From JACAEY01 sp049700155 (GTDB lineage: Bacteria > Nitrospirota > Thermodesulfovibrionia > Thermodesulfovibrionales > SM23-35): a stretch of 12,071 nucleotides of DNA. Each line of letters begins with the position of its first letter. The stretch's first letter is position 1. Both the position numbers and the translations under genes were made by a program. The notes beneath the pieces are model-generated. The model made no database searches and was not told the origin of the DNA. It saw only the letters and a list, made by a program, of their open reading frames with translations. Positions 10,582-12,071 of the stretch are shown here, piece after piece. The stretch is taken from the NCBI GenBank assembly GCA_049700155.1, contig JBNAVX010000077.1:1-12071 (forward strand), read 5' to 3'.

Positions 10582-11857
10582 AAAAAAGGTTATCCTCATA
10601 TCATTTAACTGGGCCAACCATTTTTCACTTGCTCTCGGATATCTCAAAGCCTATGCATTTAAAGATAACTCTATTTTCAAGAATACTGAAATAGATATAG
10701 CAGACTTTGATACAGAGACACATGATTCAAGACAATTAGTCTATTATATATCCCAGAGCAAGCCTGAGATAGTCGGTTTTTCATGTTATTGCTGGAATAT
10801 TAACAAGGTCCTTGAGACCTCAAGAATGGTAAAGACGATTTATCCAAATATAAAGATTATTCTTGGAGGACCTGAGGTAGGTCCAATATCTTCTAAATAT
10901 CTAAAAGAAAATCCATTTATAGATGTCATTGTAAAAGGAGAAGGTGAGATAACATTTGCTGAACTACTTAAATATTATCTATTTGGAAAAGGTAGATTAG
11001 AAGAGATACAGGGAATTACATACAGGATAAATAATGATGTCATAGAAAACCCTGATAGACCATTGATAGAAGATCTCGGGACGATTCCTTCACCATATCT
11101 TGAAGGCATTTTAGTTCCAAGAGACAGAGTAACATATATTGAGACTTTTAGAGGATGTATCTTTCGCTGTAGTTACTGTTTTGAGGGGAAAAACTTTCCA
11201 AGACCGCGTTTTTTCCCTGATGAACGAGTAAAAAAAGAGATAGAATTAATCATGAGTAATCCAGAAATCAGAAGTTTTCACTTTGTAGATCCCATCTTCA
11301 ATATCAAGAAAGATAGGCTCCAGAAAATAGTTGAGATGTTGTCATCTTCTAACCGCTTCGGTGCAGAGTTAAGAACAGTAGAAATTATTGCGGAATTTGT
11401 GGATGAGGAAACGATTAAATTATTTAAAAAGGCGAATATTAAAAGTGTTGAGACTGGTCCCCAGACAGTCAACAAAGATACATTGAAAAACGTCAACCGC
11501 TATTTTGAAGAAGATAAATTTAAAAAGGGGATAAGACTCCTTGAAGATAATGGGATTGAGGTGCTTACAGACCTGATTATCGGACTTCCGGGTGATACAT
11601 TTTTTAAATTTGTACACTCTGTTAAGACCTTGATTGATATTAGACCTACGACTATTATCTTCAGCATACTTCATGTCCTCCCTGGCACTGTTCTTTATCA
11701 AGATAGTAATATATTTGGCATTAAATTCGATGATAAGGCACCTCATCTAATACTTGAAGCTCCTTCATTCCCTTATGAAGAGATTGACAAAGCTGTCATT
11801 ATGGCACACAGTTTAGACAAAGAATATAATATCAAGCCAACTGCTGTCTTTGAATAA
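10574..11857 (+). CDS. B12-binding-domain radical SAM protein
   Basis: This 427-residue protein combines an N-terminal cobalamin-binding-type Rossmann domain with a radical SAM domain. The N-terminal domain (about 1-140) has IVGFSCYCWN, LGGPEVGP (97-104) and the closing GEGE (122-125). The radical SAM core begins at RGCIFRCSYC with Cys195, Cys199 and Cys202; later strands include FHFVDPIFN, VETGPQ and LIIGLPGDT, typical of this class. The canonical cobalamin motif DXHXXG is absent, as in many proteins of this layout, so B12 binding is family inference. Members include methyltransferases and many uncharacterised enzymes; the layout resembles the group with a C-terminal DUF4080. ATG 10574 was chosen over an in-frame TTG at 10553: GAGGAG (10555-10560) can serve the ATG, though at a long 13-base spacing. 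It is the last gene of the run. Confidence 0.87.
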   Translation: MAKKKVILISFNWANHFSLALGYLKAYAFKDNSIFKNTEIDIADFDTETHDSRQLVYYISQSKPEIVGFSCYCWNINKVLETSRMVKTIYPNIKIILGGPEVGPISSKYLKENPFIDVIVKGEGEITFAELLKYYLFGKGRLEEIQGITYRINNDVIENPDRPLIEDLGTIPSPYLEGILVPRDRVTYIETFRGCIFRCSYCFEGKNFPRPRFFPDERVKKEIELIMSNPEIRSFHFVDPIFNIKKDRLQKIVEMLSSSNRFGAELRTVEIIAEFVDEETIKLFKKANIKSVETGPQTVNKDTLKNVNRYFEEDKFKKGIRLLEDNGIEVLTDLIIGLPGDTFFKFVHSVKTLIDIRPTTIIFSILHVLPGTVLYQDSNIFGIKFDDKAPHLILEAPSFPYEEIDKAVIMAHSLDKEYNIKPTAVFE

Positions 11858-11861
11858 ATTA

Positions 11862-11882
11862 TTAATTTTGATACAAAATTAA
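11862..11882 (+). terminator. Weak AT-rich hairpin after the last gene
   Basis: TTAATTTTG (11862-11870) and CAAAATTAA (11874-11882) form a perfect 9-bp stem with an ATA loop, five bases after the B12 radical SAM stop codon. It is almost all A-T pairs and is not followed by a T run. It is a poor intrinsic terminator at best and may simply protect the 3' end of the message. Confidence 0.3.
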
Positions 11883-11937
11883 CTTCATTAATTACACGAA
11901 TCATGGCTCTTTTAGCCTATATTATTCATTTAATTCT

Positions 11938-12044
11938 TGGCAGATGCAGTGTTTGAGCGGATTTAAATTCTTTCGAAGAAAGAATTTACCTCGGAGGCTC
12001 GATATTAATCGAGCCGAGAATGAGCGAGAATACTGCATCTGCCA
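11938..12044. repeat. Compact inverted-repeat element with three-way-junction fold
   Basis: A perfect 13-bp inverted repeat, TGGCAGATGCAGT (11938-11950) and ACTGCATCTGCCA (12032-12044), encloses two further perfect hairpins. The first is an 11-bp stem at 11964-11974 and 11978-11988 with loop GAA. The second is an 8-bp stem, GGCTCGAT (11996-12003) and ATCGAGCC (12008-12015), with loop ATTA. The outer stem can extend inward four more pairs counting G-U. A second copy of the outer end, CTGCCAGAAT (12055-12064), also pairs with ATTCTTGGCAG (11933-11943) apart from one extra T. No reading frame crosses it. It could be a small transposable element remnant, a dispersed palindromic repeat or a structured RNA. 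The rest of 11858-12071 holds only the weak hairpin and AT-rich sequence. Confidence 0.65.
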
Positions 12045-12071
12045 TTTACGAAAACTGCCAGAATGCCCCGA

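Noticed and set aside
11933..12064. CRISPR array or integron attC site
   Set aside because: There are no regularly spaced direct repeats with spacers, and the conserved attC ends (GTTRRRY/RYYYAAC) are absent; the structure is a nested inverted repeat.

Overview
The window reads as one AT-rich bacterial scaffold, broken by a single run of ten N. It carries the 3' end of a ribosomal RNA operon and a set of chromosomal housekeeping and accessory genes. The primary sigma factor, LysM secretory protein, paired M16B peptidases and radical SAM genes fit a Gram-negative, probably anaerobic environmental lineage such as Nitrospirota or a deltaproteobacterial relative. That placement is a low-confidence impression, because no tree could be built. 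The odd length, the start inside 16S rRNA, the N run and the end in a palindromic element suggest a short metagenomic or draft scaffold broken at repeats.

Positions 1-3312 hold the rRNA region: the 3' end of 16S, a very short spacer with a boxA-like antitermination site but no tRNA, a complete 23S, and a Rho-independent terminator. There is no 5S gene. The 23S carries an extra 85-nt hairpin near its 5' end that looks like an intervening sequence. The sequences flanking 23S pair to form a long processing stalk.

Positions 3341-5747 hold rpoD, starting only about 30 bp after the rRNA terminator. It is followed by a convergent gene for a secreted LysM protein whose 3' end overlaps that of rpoD by 8 bp. 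Positions 5748-5917 are a divergent control region. It has a promoter-like sequence in each direction and a perfect TGTGA-N6-TCACA palindrome of the CRP/FNR-family type.

Positions 5918-11857 hold six genes on the + strand, closely spaced or overlapping, which may form one operon with a possible break at 8639-8700. The first two encode a secreted M16B peptidase pair in which one subunit keeps the zinc motif and the other keeps the Arg/Tyr pair. The remaining four encode an unrecognised 113-residue protein, a HAD phosphatase, a radical SAM protein with an extra C-terminal cysteine cluster, and a B12-binding-type radical SAM protein. The last three overlap or nearly touch, suggesting one biochemical unit, but the substrate cannot be read from the sequence.

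Positions 11858-12071 are non-coding and dominated by a compact three-way-junction inverted-repeat element. Together with the 23S insertion and the CRP-like palindrome, it is among the least explained parts of the window.
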